The translations under genes and the position numbers were made by a program. Positions 1 through 8,622 of a stretch of 37,324 nt of DNA are shown one piece after another (the first letter of the stretch is position 1; each line of letters begins with the position of its first letter). The stretch spans positions 1 to 37,324 of the forward strand of contig CAZIKB010000061.1 in assembly GCA_964539665.1 (NCBI GenBank), written 5' to 3'. The notes beneath the pieces are model-generated. The model was given only the letters and a program-made list of their open reading frames with translations, did no database searches and was not told the DNA's origin. This stretch comes from CAZIKB01 sp964539665. Its GTDB lineage: Bacteria > Zhuqueibacterota > Zhuqueibacteria > Oceanimicrobiales > Oceanimicrobiaceae.

Positions 1-1
1 C

Positions 2-1306
2 CTTGATTCTCACTTTAATACTCTTCATTTTTTCATAAAACTTTTGACACTACCAGAAATCAATTTGATATCAGAAACTAATCCGCTCACCGGCGCCCCA
101 ACCGGCGGTCTGTTTGTGCCTGATTTAGAAAATATTAACCATGACGTCTACAATCAAAAGCCATTTGATTTTTCGGCTTATGTTCAGGATAAGATCGAAT
201 ATCAAAATGTTATCATTAATGTGGGATTTCGCCTGGATTATTTTGATTCAAAAGGCAGAGTCCTGGCAGATTCTCTGGATCCAAATATATATGAGCCATT
301 TAAACCTCAGAACGAGGACCTGTCATTTGAGCAGCGCGAGGAAATTTGGTACAAAGATGTGGATGCCAAATTAAGGCTGAGTCCCAGATTTGGTATTGGA
401 TACACCATTACCGATCGCGGTGTTATTCATTTTTCTTATGGTCACTTCCTGCAGGTTCCTTCTTTTAGATTCCTGTACAATAAGCCCGGATTTAAGGTAA
501 ATAAAGTCGATCCGTTTCAAGGTGTATTTGGCAATTCTGATCTCAAGCCTCAAAAAACTGTCATGTACGAGCTGGGTTTGCAGCAGCAAATTTTCGAGGA
601 TATCGGCATTGACATAACCACATTCTACCGCGATGTCAGGGACTGGGTAACTACTGGAGTTCCAATCGAAACGTCTATTGCCGGAGTATCCTATGTGACT
701 TATATCAACAGAGATTATGCAAATGTCAGAGGAATTACTTTATCCCTGAAAAAAAGACCTTCCGGTATTTTTTCATTTAATCTGGATTACACTTTTCAAG
801 TCGCGGAAGGAACAAATTCCAATCCCGAAGCTGAATTTACCAGCATCCGGGATAACGACGAGCCGACTCGCCAGATTACGCCTTTAGACTGGGATCAACG
901 TCACACCTTGAACGTTTTTCTGAATTTTGGCAAATCAGGTTGGGGAGTTAATTTGTTAGGGCGTTACGGTAGTGGTTTACCTTATACGCCGGATATTCAG
1001 ACTGCTGCGAGACAGGGGGTGAACCTTTCAAATACCCTGTTACAGAACAGTCGTCGCAGACCTGATTCATACACATTTGATATCAAGGCATTTAAACGGT
1101 TTAACATGGGAGCTTTCAGATACACAGTATTTGCCAACATTTTTAATATTTTAGATCAGCGCAATGGGGTAAGAGTATTCGGAGATACCGGCAAACCAGA
1201 TGTTTCTTTGTCATCAGATTTACCCCACGATCAGGGATTCTTCGTCAGACCGGATCATTTTTCCAAACCGAGAGAAATTCAAGTTGGCGTAGAAATCGGC
1301 TTTTAG
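2..1306 (+). CDS. TonB-dependent outer-membrane receptor, C-terminal part (5' end outside window)
   Basis: The reading frame is open to the first bases of the window, so the N-terminus (signal peptide, TonB box, plug) lies upstream; the in-frame TTG at 44 is not a convincing start. About 435 residues are visible. They show the alternating strand pattern of the receptor barrel, with typical phrases such as FSAYVQDKIEY, NVGFRLDYFD, SPRFGIGYTITDRGVIHFSYGH (split here by loops), LKPQKTVMYELGLQQ, TTFYRDVRDW and DWDQRHTLNVFLNF. It ends in VGVEIGF, whose terminal aromatic residue is typical of outer-membrane barrels. The family imports large substrates using TonB/ExbB energy. The next genes encode a large exported protein, a PorV-like barrel, a carbohydrate-binding-module protein and a GH13 amylase, so an oligosaccharide substrate is likely but inferred. 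It ends with TAG, which shows TAG is an ordinary stop here. Confidence 0.88.
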   Translation, partial: LDSHFNTLHFFIKLLTLPEINLISETNPLTGAPTGGLFVPDLENINHDVYNQKPFDFSAYVQDKIEYQNVIINVGFRLDYFDSKGRVLADSLDPNIYEPFKPQNEDLSFEQREEIWYKDVDAKLRLSPRFGIGYTITDRGVIHFSYGHFLQVPSFRFLYNKPGFKVNKVDPFQGVFGNSDLKPQKTVMYELGLQQQIFEDIGIDITTFYRDVRDWVTTGVPIETSIAGVSYVTYINRDYANVRGITLSLKKRPSGIFSFNLDYTFQVAEGTNSNPEAEFTSIRDNDEPTRQITPLDWDQRHTLNVFLNFGKSGWGVNLLGRYGSGLPYTPDIQTAARQGVNLSNTLLQNSRRRPDSYTFDIKAFKRFNMGAFRYTVFANIFNILDQRNGVRVFGDTGKPDVSLSSDLPHDQGFFVRPDHFSKPREIQVGVEIGF

Positions 1307-1568
1307 ATAATAATTCTTTGTGTCATTAATCGCAAATATGTGAAGAAACACAAATACGAATATGGACAAAGAGTGGCCGGAGAAAAAATGCAAAATACAA
1401 ATTAATTCACCGTGTTCCCTGTGCTGCTTTGTGGTCTCGGTGTTCTTGATAATACTCTTTTTAATTGTTCAGACAACAATAATTATTTAATATACACAAC
1501 AATAAATATAACCATTTTAATATTCATATTATCCTTTGGACTTATTATTTAGATGAAGGAGTGTCCAG

Positions 1569-3281
1569 ATGAATGCAAAATTCAGGCTTTTAGTTTTAAT
1601 GACAATGTGCTTGGCTGTGATGCAACTAAGCGAGTCCCTGGCCCAGATTCAACATTTTCCAAGTGATGAGCGAGGCGATGTACGCTTTCGGAGAAAAACC
1701 AATATTGATGCAAATTTATTGCGGACAACGATTTTTAACTACGCTTTTTATGGTCGAACCGGTGCAGGTGCGCCGGATGTCGTTGGTTTTCCTTTTGAGT
1801 GGCCTAAAAATACTCAGCGCCATTATGTTGCTTTAGCCTCAATTTTCCTCGGAGCGGAAGCTGTAGACGAGGATGGTAGTATCATACATATCGTGGATTT
1901 ACCAACCTTCAGACAAAGTCCAAGCGGTGAAAGCTGGAATTTACAACCCGTACCAGGCTACCTGAACGAAAATTCTAAAAAGATTGCAATTAGTGATGAT
2001 CCATCGTCGTGGCCCCCATCCTGGCCTGATAAAAGTAATGATGCAGACGATCCTGGCTGGCCGGATAGCTGGAATGGTTTTTTTGGTAAAAATCAATTTA
2101 ATGCGGATCAGGAGATCTTTTTTCGGGATTCAGATGATGATTATGACAGATACAACTTCTTTCCGGATTCCACAGACAATACTCGCAAGGGCTTGGGATT
2201 TATTCTGGACGTCAGGGTTATGGAATGGTCACAGATTCTTATTAATGATGTAGTGTTCGCACTGCATGAAATTAGAAATGATGGTACTACCGACTATAAG
2301 AAAGTCGCCTTCACCCTCTGGCTGGCAGATTTGGTAGGCGGGGATGGAGATTCATCAGACGATACCCCCGAATTCGATTTATTGAATGACGTGGCCTGGT
2401 CCCTGGATAGAGATGGACGGGGCAATAATGCTTTCGGAACCGATAAGGTTGGAGTTGCATCCACTGCATTTTTGGAAACGCCCGGCAATGCCATCGATGG
2501 AATCGACAATGATGGCGATGGGGAGGAAAACAGTCCCAGAATTCTCGAAATCATGCTTGAAGGCGAAGACCCTACCGATCAAATTGACAATAACGGCAAT
2601 GGGTTGATTGATGAAAACAAGACCCATGTACCCTTCGCACAGCAATTAGGTGTTGGTTTTAGAGATAGAATCGATAACGATGGCGATAGTGAAGAAGGCA
2701 GCCCGGTAATTGAACAATCTACGTTACAAGGTGAAATCGGTGGTAATGGTCGCGATGATAACAGCAACGGACTTATCGATGAAGGCACAGAAGACCTGGG
2801 GAAAAAATATACCGATGGGATTGACAATGATGGTGACGGTGCGATTGATGAAGATATCGATGAGGGAATTGATGAAATGATTGATGAAAGTCGTGAGGAT
2901 TTTGTGGATAATGATGGCGACTGGGATCCTCTCCGAGACGATGTTGGTTTGGACGGTGATCCTTTATCTCTGGACACGGGCAACGATGACGGTATGCCGA
3001 CCTCCGGCGCTGGTACGGCGTTTCCGGGGGAACCGAACATTGACAAAACAGATGTTGCAGAATCAGACCAGTTAGGTTTAACAAATGTCCAGTACCTGGC
3101 AGCAGGTGCCATCAATTTCACACAAACACCAGATGATTTTTACTGGTTCAACATGATGGTGCCGGGAGATTTTAATATTGTAGATGTTCTCGGAGATTTC
3201 GACCTTTTTGTATCTTCGGGTTTCTTTCCGCTAAAAGCCGGACAAACCGAAAGAATTTCAATGGCAGTGATGCTGGGATAG
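1569..3281 (+). CDS. Large exported protein with Asp/Asn-rich Ca-binding-like repeats, N-terminal part before an in-frame TAG
   Basis: The start is supported by GAAGGAG about 8 nt upstream and by a signal peptide (MNAKFRLLVLMTMCLAVMQL, cleavage near SLA-QI). The first 280 residues are a secreted domain I do not recognise. From about residue 300 to 480 there are repeated IDNDGDG / IDNNGNG / DDNSNGLIDEG motifs, which resemble the DxDxDG loops of thrombospondin type-3 or EF-like calcium-binding repeats. Translation ends at a TAG (3279-3281), yet the same frame continues with matching protein style to 4988. I therefore read this as the first 570 residues of a roughly 1139-residue protein. It lies between a TonB receptor and a PorV-like gene. 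In a polysaccharide locus this could play a surface capture role, but no SusD motifs are visible. Function is unknown. Confidence 0.8.
   Translation: MNAKFRLLVLMTMCLAVMQLSESLAQIQHFPSDERGDVRFRRKTNIDANLLRTTIFNYAFYGRTGAGAPDVVGFPFEWPKNTQRHYVALASIFLGAEAVDEDGSIIHIVDLPTFRQSPSGESWNLQPVPGYLNENSKKIAISDDPSSWPPSWPDKSNDADDPGWPDSWNGFFGKNQFNADQEIFFRDSDDDYDRYNFFPDSTDNTRKGLGFILDVRVMEWSQILINDVVFALHEIRNDGTTDYKKVAFTLWLADLVGGDGDSSDDTPEFDLLNDVAWSLDRDGRGNNAFGTDKVGVASTAFLETPGNAIDGIDNDGDGEENSPRILEIMLEGEDPTDQIDNNGNGLIDENKTHVPFAQQLGVGFRDRIDNDGDSEEGSPVIEQSTLQGEIGGNGRDDNSNGLIDEGTEDLGKKYTDGIDNDGDGAIDEDIDEGIDEMIDESREDFVDNDGDWDPLRDDVGLDGDPLSLDTGNDDGMPTSGAGTAFPGEPNIDKTDVAESDQLGLTNVQYLAAGAINFTQTPDDFYWFNMMVPGDFNIVDVLGDFDLFVSSGFFPLKAGQTERISMAVMLG
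3279..3281 (+). other. In-frame amber codon splitting one long gene
   Basis: TAG at 3279-3281 interrupts a frame that otherwise runs open from 1569 to 4988. The five codons after it (N-R-T-D-A) lead directly into LRNKDRAQLTYDSDYQFAQ. That phrase fits the linker preceding the Fn3-like domain in intact proteins of this type as I know them. A single G-to-A change from TGG would produce it. Several neighbours use TAG as a normal terminator (1304-1306, 4986-4988), so a reassigned code is unlikely. Confidence 0.75.
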
Positions 3282-3296
3282 AACAGGACAGATGCT

Positions 3297-4988
3297 TTGA
3301 GAAATAAGGATCGTGCGCAGTTGACGTATGATTCTGATTATCAATTTGCGCAGGCGCCGATTCCGCCAAGTGTCACGGCTGTTCCAGGCAACAGCAAAGT
3401 AACCCTTTACTGGGACACCATTGCAGAGACCTCGTTTGACAGATTCCTGGCGCGTTTGGATGAGCCTTCTTATGATTTTGAAGGTTATCGCATTTATCGT
3501 TCTACAGATCCTGCGTTTCGTGATCCTGAACGTGTAACAGATGCAACTGGCATTGAAGTATTCATGCTTCCAATCGCACAATTCGACCGGGTAGATGAAT
3601 GGTCGGGGCTCCACCCGGTAGCAATTGACGGCGCCAATTTCGACCTCGGAAATAATACCGGTCTTGTTCAAACCTGGACAGACACGACCGTACAAAACGG
3701 ACAGACCTACTACTACGCGGTTGTTTCGTTTGATTACGGCAGCATATTGAGTGATATACCACCTTCAGAGTCGCCAATGTCCATTAATACTATTCCCGGT
3801 ACCAACAAAGTGGTGACCGGTTCAAATGTGGTTGAAGTAACGCCCAATCCACCGGCCGCCGGCTATGTACCGCCGGACGTTACCAGCATCGGTCTTATTG
3901 CTGGGAGTACAACCGCAGATATTTCATACAAGATCATCGATCAAAGGGCTATAAAGGATGGTGAAATTTACCGCATCACTTTTGAAGACACCTTAAAGAA
4001 AGCTGCAACACCCTCTGAAACGGACACACTAACTACGAAAAACTTCAGCCTTTATGATGTAACTAATTCTAATGATGTTATTTCTATCTTCGACAAAATA
4101 CCCCTGCCTGGCGAAAATGTTGAATTGTCTATCTTCGATGGCATTCAATTATTCTTTCGAAATGAAGAAAAAGTGTTTCTCGATCGCGACCACTCTGTGT
4201 GGAACAGAGACGATGTACACGGAATTGACCTAAGAGTTTTTACATTCAGATTTACAAAGGGTACGGCCAGACCTTCTGATTATCGGATAACAGTAGAAGA
4301 TGTTGGTATCGCGACTTCTGAAGGATTACAGTTGGAATTTGGCCCGTTTCTTCCTGCAAAACCAGTGAATTTTAAAATTGAAAACTTAACAGAAGACCAG
4401 GAAATTAAGTTCGCCTTCTGGGAGCTCGATGGTGATGATGGTAATCTGACAGCTAATCCAAGCGAAACGGACATTATTGTAATGTTAGAAGAAAATGATC
4501 TTGGAGAACAGATCATTACCTGGGAATTACGTTTGGCTTATGCTGACGACAAGAATAATCCTCAATCAGGAGATGTCATCGATGTTATGTTGATTAAGCC
4601 ATTTTTGGCCCAGGATGTGTTTCAATTCTCAACCAGGGCTGGTACCATTGACAGACAAGCGGCCAAAAACGCCCTGGATAATATAAAAGTTGTACCCAAT
4701 CCTTACCGGGTTGCGGCCACCTGGGAACCAAGCAATCCATTCAATTCCGGACGTGGACCTCAGGAGCTACACTTCAATCATCTGCCAAATGAATGTACTA
4801 TTCGGATTTTTACTGTTAGTGGAGAATTGCTGGCAAGAATTGACCACAACAGTCCATTTGATGATGGTACCGCTGTTTGGAATCTCCTGACCCGGGATCA
4901 ATTAGCAATATCTTATGGAATTTACATTTATCATATCAGCGCACCTGGAATAGGCGAGAAAATCGGTAAATTTGCCATAATTAAATAG
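3297..4988 (+). CDS. C-terminal part of the same exported protein: Fn3-like domain and C-terminal sorting-like domain
   Basis: This stretch is in the same frame as the preceding one and has no ribosome binding site or signal peptide of its own. The TTG at 3297 is only the first possible start after the TAG, so independent translation is doubtful. Near the beginning there is a fibronectin-III-like segment (PPSVTAVPGNSKVTLYWD, later GYRIYRSTDP and TYYYAVVSFDYG). A long beta-rich region follows. The last 100 residues start with VVPNPYRVAATWEPSN and end with YGIYIYHI and EKIGKFAIIK. This is the shape of a FlgD-like/T9SS C-terminal sorting domain of the kind found in KSB1-like genomes. The PorV-like gene begins 42 nt after the stop. 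The intact product would be exported and probably surface-attached. Confidence 0.75.
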   Translation: MRNKDRAQLTYDSDYQFAQAPIPPSVTAVPGNSKVTLYWDTIAETSFDRFLARLDEPSYDFEGYRIYRSTDPAFRDPERVTDATGIEVFMLPIAQFDRVDEWSGLHPVAIDGANFDLGNNTGLVQTWTDTTVQNGQTYYYAVVSFDYGSILSDIPPSESPMSINTIPGTNKVVTGSNVVEVTPNPPAAGYVPPDVTSIGLIAGSTTADISYKIIDQRAIKDGEIYRITFEDTLKKAATPSETDTLTTKNFSLYDVTNSNDVISIFDKIPLPGENVELSIFDGIQLFFRNEEKVFLDRDHSVWNRDDVHGIDLRVFTFRFTKGTARPSDYRITVEDVGIATSEGLQLEFGPFLPAKPVNFKIENLTEDQEIKFAFWELDGDDGNLTANPSETDIIVMLEENDLGEQIITWELRLAYADDKNNPQSGDVIDVMLIKPFLAQDVFQFSTRAGTIDRQAAKNALDNIKVVPNPYRVAATWEPSNPFNSGRGPQELHFNHLPNECTIRIFTVSGELLARIDHNSPFDDGTAVWNLLTRDQLAISYGIYIYHISAPGIGEKIGKFAIIK

Positions 4989-5030
4989 ATAATGATTATC
5001 CCAAAAAATAGAAATTGCGGAGTAATAGCC

Positions 5031-6062
5031 ATGGAAAGAACGTGTAAGACATTTGTCACTATTAGCCTTGTTAGCCTGTTTTGGCTCGTGCCAGTTTGGG
5101 CACAAAACATTACCAAAATAGGCACCTCTGCTGCTAAATTTCTGGCCATACCAGTGGGTTCTCGGGCTCTGGGTATGGGGGGAGCTTTTGTTTCACTGGC
5201 TGATGATGCCACTTCTATGTACTGGAATCCTGGCGGTCTGGCCAACCTCACAGAAAAAGAAATCTTTGTTATGCATTCAGAATGGATCGCAAATATTAAT
5301 TTTGACTATTTAGCATTAGCGATTCCAGTTGGCGGTGCAGGCGCATTTGGTGTAAATGTAACCGCTATGACCATGGATGAATTTGACGTAACCACTGAGG
5401 AATTTCCAGAAGGAACGGACGACACCTTCTCAGCGAGCAGCTTTGCAGTAGGCATCACTTATTCGCACAAACTAACCGATCACTTTTCCATTGGTGGCAA
5501 TTTCAAATTTATTAATGAAAAAATCGCAGCTTCTAATGCAAGAGCATTTGCTGTGGATATCGGAACCATTTTTCAGACACCTTTGAAAGGTGTGCGCTTA
5601 GGGGCCAGCATCACAAATTTTGGTGAGAAAATACAAATTACGGGCGATGATTTACTCGTACAAAATGACATTGCTCCCAACAATTCTGGTAATAATCCAA
5701 ACGTAAATGCCTTTCTCGCCACGGGAGAATTTGATTTGCCCTTGCTTTTGCGGATTGGCGTATCCTGGGATGTCATTAATACCGATAAAAACCGGTTGAC
5801 CCTGGCGGTTGATGGCGCGCATCCCAACGACAACACTGAATACGCCAATATCGGTGGTGAATATGCTTTATTTGATAACACCATTTTCATCCGGGGTGGC
5901 TACAAGTCCATTTTTCTGAAAGACAGTGAAGAGCAATTAACTATCGGTGGCGGCTTTGATTATGATTTTATCCGCGGCTACCACATCAAATTTGATTATG
6001 CTTTTGAACAATTCGAAAACCTGGACAAAGCACACAAATTCTCGTTTAGTCTAAAATTCTAA
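5031..6062 (+). CDS. PorV/UPF0164-family outer-membrane beta-barrel protein
   Basis: I chose ATG 5031 rather than the in-frame ATG at 4992. It has GCGGAG about 8 nt upstream and opens a clean signal peptide (MERTCKTFVTISLVSLFWL, cleavage after VWA). The product is about 343 residues. The mature N-terminus carries the hallmark of the PorV/PorQ group: KIGTSAAKFLAIPVGSRALG, then MGGAFVSLADDATSMYWNPGGLA. The rest is a series of amphipathic strands ending in KFSFSLKF. In Bacteroidota, PorV is the outer-membrane component that receives T9SS cargo carrying C-terminal sorting domains. Other members of this broad family have no assigned role. Its position directly after a gene with a sorting-like tail and before another such gene (6158) fits a cargo-handling job. 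Whether it serves T9SS in this organism is inferred. Confidence 0.85.
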   Translation: MERTCKTFVTISLVSLFWLVPVWAQNITKIGTSAAKFLAIPVGSRALGMGGAFVSLADDATSMYWNPGGLANLTEKEIFVMHSEWIANINFDYLALAIPVGGAGAFGVNVTAMTMDEFDVTTEEFPEGTDDTFSASSFAVGITYSHKLTDHFSIGGNFKFINEKIAASNARAFAVDIGTIFQTPLKGVRLGASITNFGEKIQITGDDLLVQNDIAPNNSGNNPNVNAFLATGEFDLPLLLRIGVSWDVINTDKNRLTLAVDGAHPNDNTEYANIGGEYALFDNTIFIRGGYKSIFLKDSEEQLTIGGGFDYDFIRGYHIKFDYAFEQFENLDKAHKFSFSLKF

Positions 6063-6082
6063 TAACCTGAAAATCATCATAG

Positions 6083-6091
6083 AAAGGAGGT
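6083..6091 (+). promoter_or_regulatory. Strong Shine-Dalgarno-like sequence without a usable start codon
   Basis: AAAGGAGGT lies 67 nt upstream of the chosen ATG (6158) and is the strongest anti-SD match I noticed in the window. No ATG, GTG or TTG follows at normal spacing in an open frame; the frame just after it stops within a few codons. It could be a ribosome standby site, a leftover from a lost small gene, or chance. Confidence 0.4.
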
Positions 6092-6157
6092 GCACATCAA
6101 TTTTTAAATAAAATATAATTGGATAAATCTATTCACATAATTTACGGAGTGAGACTT

Positions 6158-8419
6158 ATGAAAAAGTTTACCATTCTCGGTTTTTCCCTTTTAATTTTAC
6201 TATTTCTAATCGGTACTTCCAGTGCTCAAACTACCGCCAATGTAACGTTTCAAGTTGACATGAGAGCACAAATTACCGCAGGGGGATTTGATCCTGCGGG
6301 AACAGATATTGTTGAAGTTGCAGGAAGCATGAATGAATGGGCGAGTCCACCAGCCGACACTCTAAAAGACGCTGACGGTGACAGCATTTATACCGGAACC
6401 TTTGCTTTAGATGGTACAGTCGGTACCACAGTACACGAGTTCAAATTTCTACAACGAACAACAACCGGTGATGCTTGGGAGGATAAGCTTCCTGCCAACC
6501 GAAAACTCGAGCATCCAGCAGCCGACACCACGCTGCCCGTCATCGTATTCGATGTACCCTATCCAAACACGGCAATGGTGACTTTTCAACTTGACATGTC
6601 TGTGCAAATGGGCAAAGGACTATTCAATCCAACAACCGATTCAGTTGAAGTAGCTGGCAGTTTCAGTGGCTGGGCGGATCCTCCCTCGGCATTTTTAGAA
6701 GACGCGGACGCCGACAGTGTTTATACGGGAACCTTTGATTTAACCGGAACCATAGGAGTGACCGTGCACGAGTATAAATACATTCAGCGCAAAGGCGGCG
6801 GTGTTGCCTGGGAAGATGTGGACAACAGAAAGCTCGATCACCCAGCAGCTAATACCGTTCTTGATAAGGTTTTCTGGGCTGATGATCCAGGCTTCGCGTC
6901 AACACTGGTCAATGTAACGTTTCAGGTCGATATGCACATTAAAATGCAGGAACCGGAAACGGGCGATACCTACGTCTTTAATCCAGCCATTGACATTGTT
7001 GAAGTTGCCGGCAGCATGAATGAATGGGCGGATGCACCGGCTGATACCTTATTCGATTCGGATGGCGATAGTATCTACACCGCAATCCTGACGCTCGATG
7101 GTGCACCGGGTTTCACAAACCATGGCTACAAGTTTCTGATCAGATCGCCAGGTGGCGATCTCTGGGAGGATAATATCGGTGGCGACGGAGGACTTCTCCA
7201 TCCAGAAAGTGACACCGTGCTGCCAGTTGTATTCTATGACGGCGATGAAATTGTCAGTGAACCAGCGACAGGTAACATTCTGTTTCAGGTGGATGCTGCT
7301 GTGTTGGAGGATATTGGCTTTTTCAGCAGAGCCAACGGTGATATGATGTGGGTGCTGGGCAGTTTTTCTGGCTGGGAAGGCGCCCTGGATGATCCCGCAA
7401 GAGAATTTGTCATGACTCGGATTCCGCCGGATGAGATTCATGAGCTCCTGGTCGCCTACAATGGTCTCACCGGAGATATACTGCCGTACAAATTTTATAT
7501 TGAGTATGCAGACAGTGCAGCTTATGCGACTAAGTTCAATCGTGAATGGCCGGGATTCTTCGGCTGGGAGGAGCCAGCTACCACTGGCGGTGCAGACAGA
7601 CGCCATACTTTTGCGACAGGCGGTAACCAGATCGGTCGTCTCGGATTCTATGCCGACCTGCCACCGGAGGGTATTATTCCGGCAGGTGACACAGTAACAG
7701 TTACGTTCCATATAGACATGAATCCGGCCATTGGACCAGGTGGATTTGATCCGTCAACTGATCCAGTCTTTTTCCGCCAGCAGTCGCAAATTCAGGCTGC
7801 CTTGCAGGGACGACCCCGGCAGGAAGCAGACAGCTCGCTGGTGTATACCGATGACAATAGTGATAATATCTATGATTTAACCTATGATATCATCGGGCCT
7901 GCACAATACGCCATGCAGTATGTGGCTATGTATGCGACTACTTCCGAAGACCACGGTTTGGATGCTGTTGGCCGGCATCGTGTCCGCTATATTCAACCGT
8001 TAGGTCCCAACCAGTTCCCGAGAACCTTTGAGTTCGATTTGGACACCTGGAATCCATCTCCAGGACCGCCACATATTTCTGAAGTTCCGCCGTTTTCACC
8101 ATTAACCTCGGTTGAGCGTGTAGAAGGGGTAGGAACACCACAGGATTACCAACTCTTTGCTAATTATCCCAATCCCTTTAATCCGAGCACGACCATCGAG
8201 TTCGCAGTATCAAAAGTGGGTGAAATTTCATTAGCAATATACAACGTCCTGGGGCAAAAAGTGCGTACCCTGACCAGCAAGGTATATTCGCCAGGTCGTT
8301 ATAAAATTGAATGGAATGGCCGAAATGGAGTTGGAGTATCAGTAGGAAGCGGCGTATATTTCTATCGCCTGAAAGCGGGTGATACTGTACTGAATAAAAA
8401 AATGCTGCTGCTCAAATAA
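6158..8419 (+). CDS. Exported protein with four to five starch/glycogen-binding-like modules and a T9SS type-A sorting domain
   Basis: ATG 6158 has GGAGTGAG about 6 nt upstream and begins a signal peptide (MKKFTILGFSLLILLFLIG, cleavage after SSA). It is preferred over the in-frame TTG at 6119. The product has 753 residues. Modules begin near residues 28, 139, 252 and 372, and a diverged one near 514. Each opens with VTFQVDM or similar, continues with EVAGSMNEW / EVAGSFSGW, then DSDGDSIYT and HEFKF / HEYKY. This is the pattern of CBM48/AMPK-type or CBM20-like E-set glycan-binding domains, with the conserved tryptophan kept. The last 90 residues are a clear type-A sorting domain: NYPNPFNPSTTIEF, IYNVLGQKVRTL, GSGVYFYRL, KKMLLLK. 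The protein is probably displayed at the surface to hold an alpha-glucan for the GH13 enzyme encoded at 10846. The ligand is inferred. Confidence 0.85.
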   Translation: MKKFTILGFSLLILLFLIGTSSAQTTANVTFQVDMRAQITAGGFDPAGTDIVEVAGSMNEWASPPADTLKDADGDSIYTGTFALDGTVGTTVHEFKFLQRTTTGDAWEDKLPANRKLEHPAADTTLPVIVFDVPYPNTAMVTFQLDMSVQMGKGLFNPTTDSVEVAGSFSGWADPPSAFLEDADADSVYTGTFDLTGTIGVTVHEYKYIQRKGGGVAWEDVDNRKLDHPAANTVLDKVFWADDPGFASTLVNVTFQVDMHIKMQEPETGDTYVFNPAIDIVEVAGSMNEWADAPADTLFDSDGDSIYTAILTLDGAPGFTNHGYKFLIRSPGGDLWEDNIGGDGGLLHPESDTVLPVVFYDGDEIVSEPATGNILFQVDAAVLEDIGFFSRANGDMMWVLGSFSGWEGALDDPAREFVMTRIPPDEIHELLVAYNGLTGDILPYKFYIEYADSAAYATKFNREWPGFFGWEEPATTGGADRRHTFATGGNQIGRLGFYADLPPEGIIPAGDTVTVTFHIDMNPAIGPGGFDPSTDPVFFRQQSQIQAALQGRPRQEADSSLVYTDDNSDNIYDLTYDIIGPAQYAMQYVAMYATTSEDHGLDAVGRHRVRYIQPLGPNQFPRTFEFDLDTWNPSPGPPHISEVPPFSPLTSVERVEGVGTPQDYQLFANYPNPFNPSTTIEFAVSKVGEISLAIYNVLGQKVRTLTSKVYSPGRYKIEWNGRNGVGVSVGSGVYFYRLKAGDTVLNKKMLLLK

Positions 8420-8431
8420 GGAAAATCATCT

Positions 8432-8478
8432 GGAAGCCCAAATTCATTTGGGAGCCATCTCGATCAATCGAGGCTTCT
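8432..8478. other. Paired perfect hairpins in the intergenic region
   Basis: Two adjacent inverted repeats follow the stop at 8419. One is CCCAAAT (8437-8443) with ATTTGGG (8446-8452). The other is CTCGAT (8459-8464) with ATCGAG (8467-8472). They are flanked by GGAAG and CTTC, which could close a three-way junction. No T-run follows, so a classical terminator is not shown. An mRNA-stabilising or repeat-derived structure is possible. Confidence 0.45.
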
Positions 8479-8565
8479 TCCTGAGCGAAGGCGACTAATG
8501 ATTTGCATGTAATTAGTAACTAACTGATTTCCACACTCATTCATTCCTTAGGATGAGTTCTTACC

Positions 8566-8610
8566 AGGGCTGGATTGATAAATGAATTCAATCCAGCCCT
8601 TATGATTTTC
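8566..8610 (+). terminator. Probable intrinsic terminator after the carbohydrate-binding protein gene
   Basis: A perfect 13-bp stem (AGGGCTGGATTGA at 8566-8578, complement at 8588-8600) encloses a 9-nt loop and is followed by TATGATTTTCT. The T-tract is only moderate. Its place, 150 nt after one gene and 23 nt before the next, supports termination and separates the SGNH/TPR gene from the upstream operon. Confidence 0.6.
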
Positions 8611-8622
8611 TAATCGAATAAT

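Noticed and set aside
1407..1450. A GTGTTCCCTGTGCTGC-like stretch resembling common intergenic repeats
   Set aside because: Too diverged and present once in the window; I could not support it as a repeat.
2579..3121. A 180-codon antisense Ser/Pro-rich frame
   Set aside because: It arises from the GAT/GAC-rich Ca-repeat codons of the plus-strand gene read backward.
1304..4988. Genome-wide reassignment of TAG as the reason for the read-through frame
   Set aside because: TAG ends the TonB receptor gene (1304-1306) and the sorting-domain gene (4986-4988) at natural protein ends, so it works as a stop.
7049..7711. A 220-codon antisense frame within the glycan-binding protein gene
   Set aside because: The plus-strand frame has clear domains across the whole region; the antisense product has no motif or start signal.
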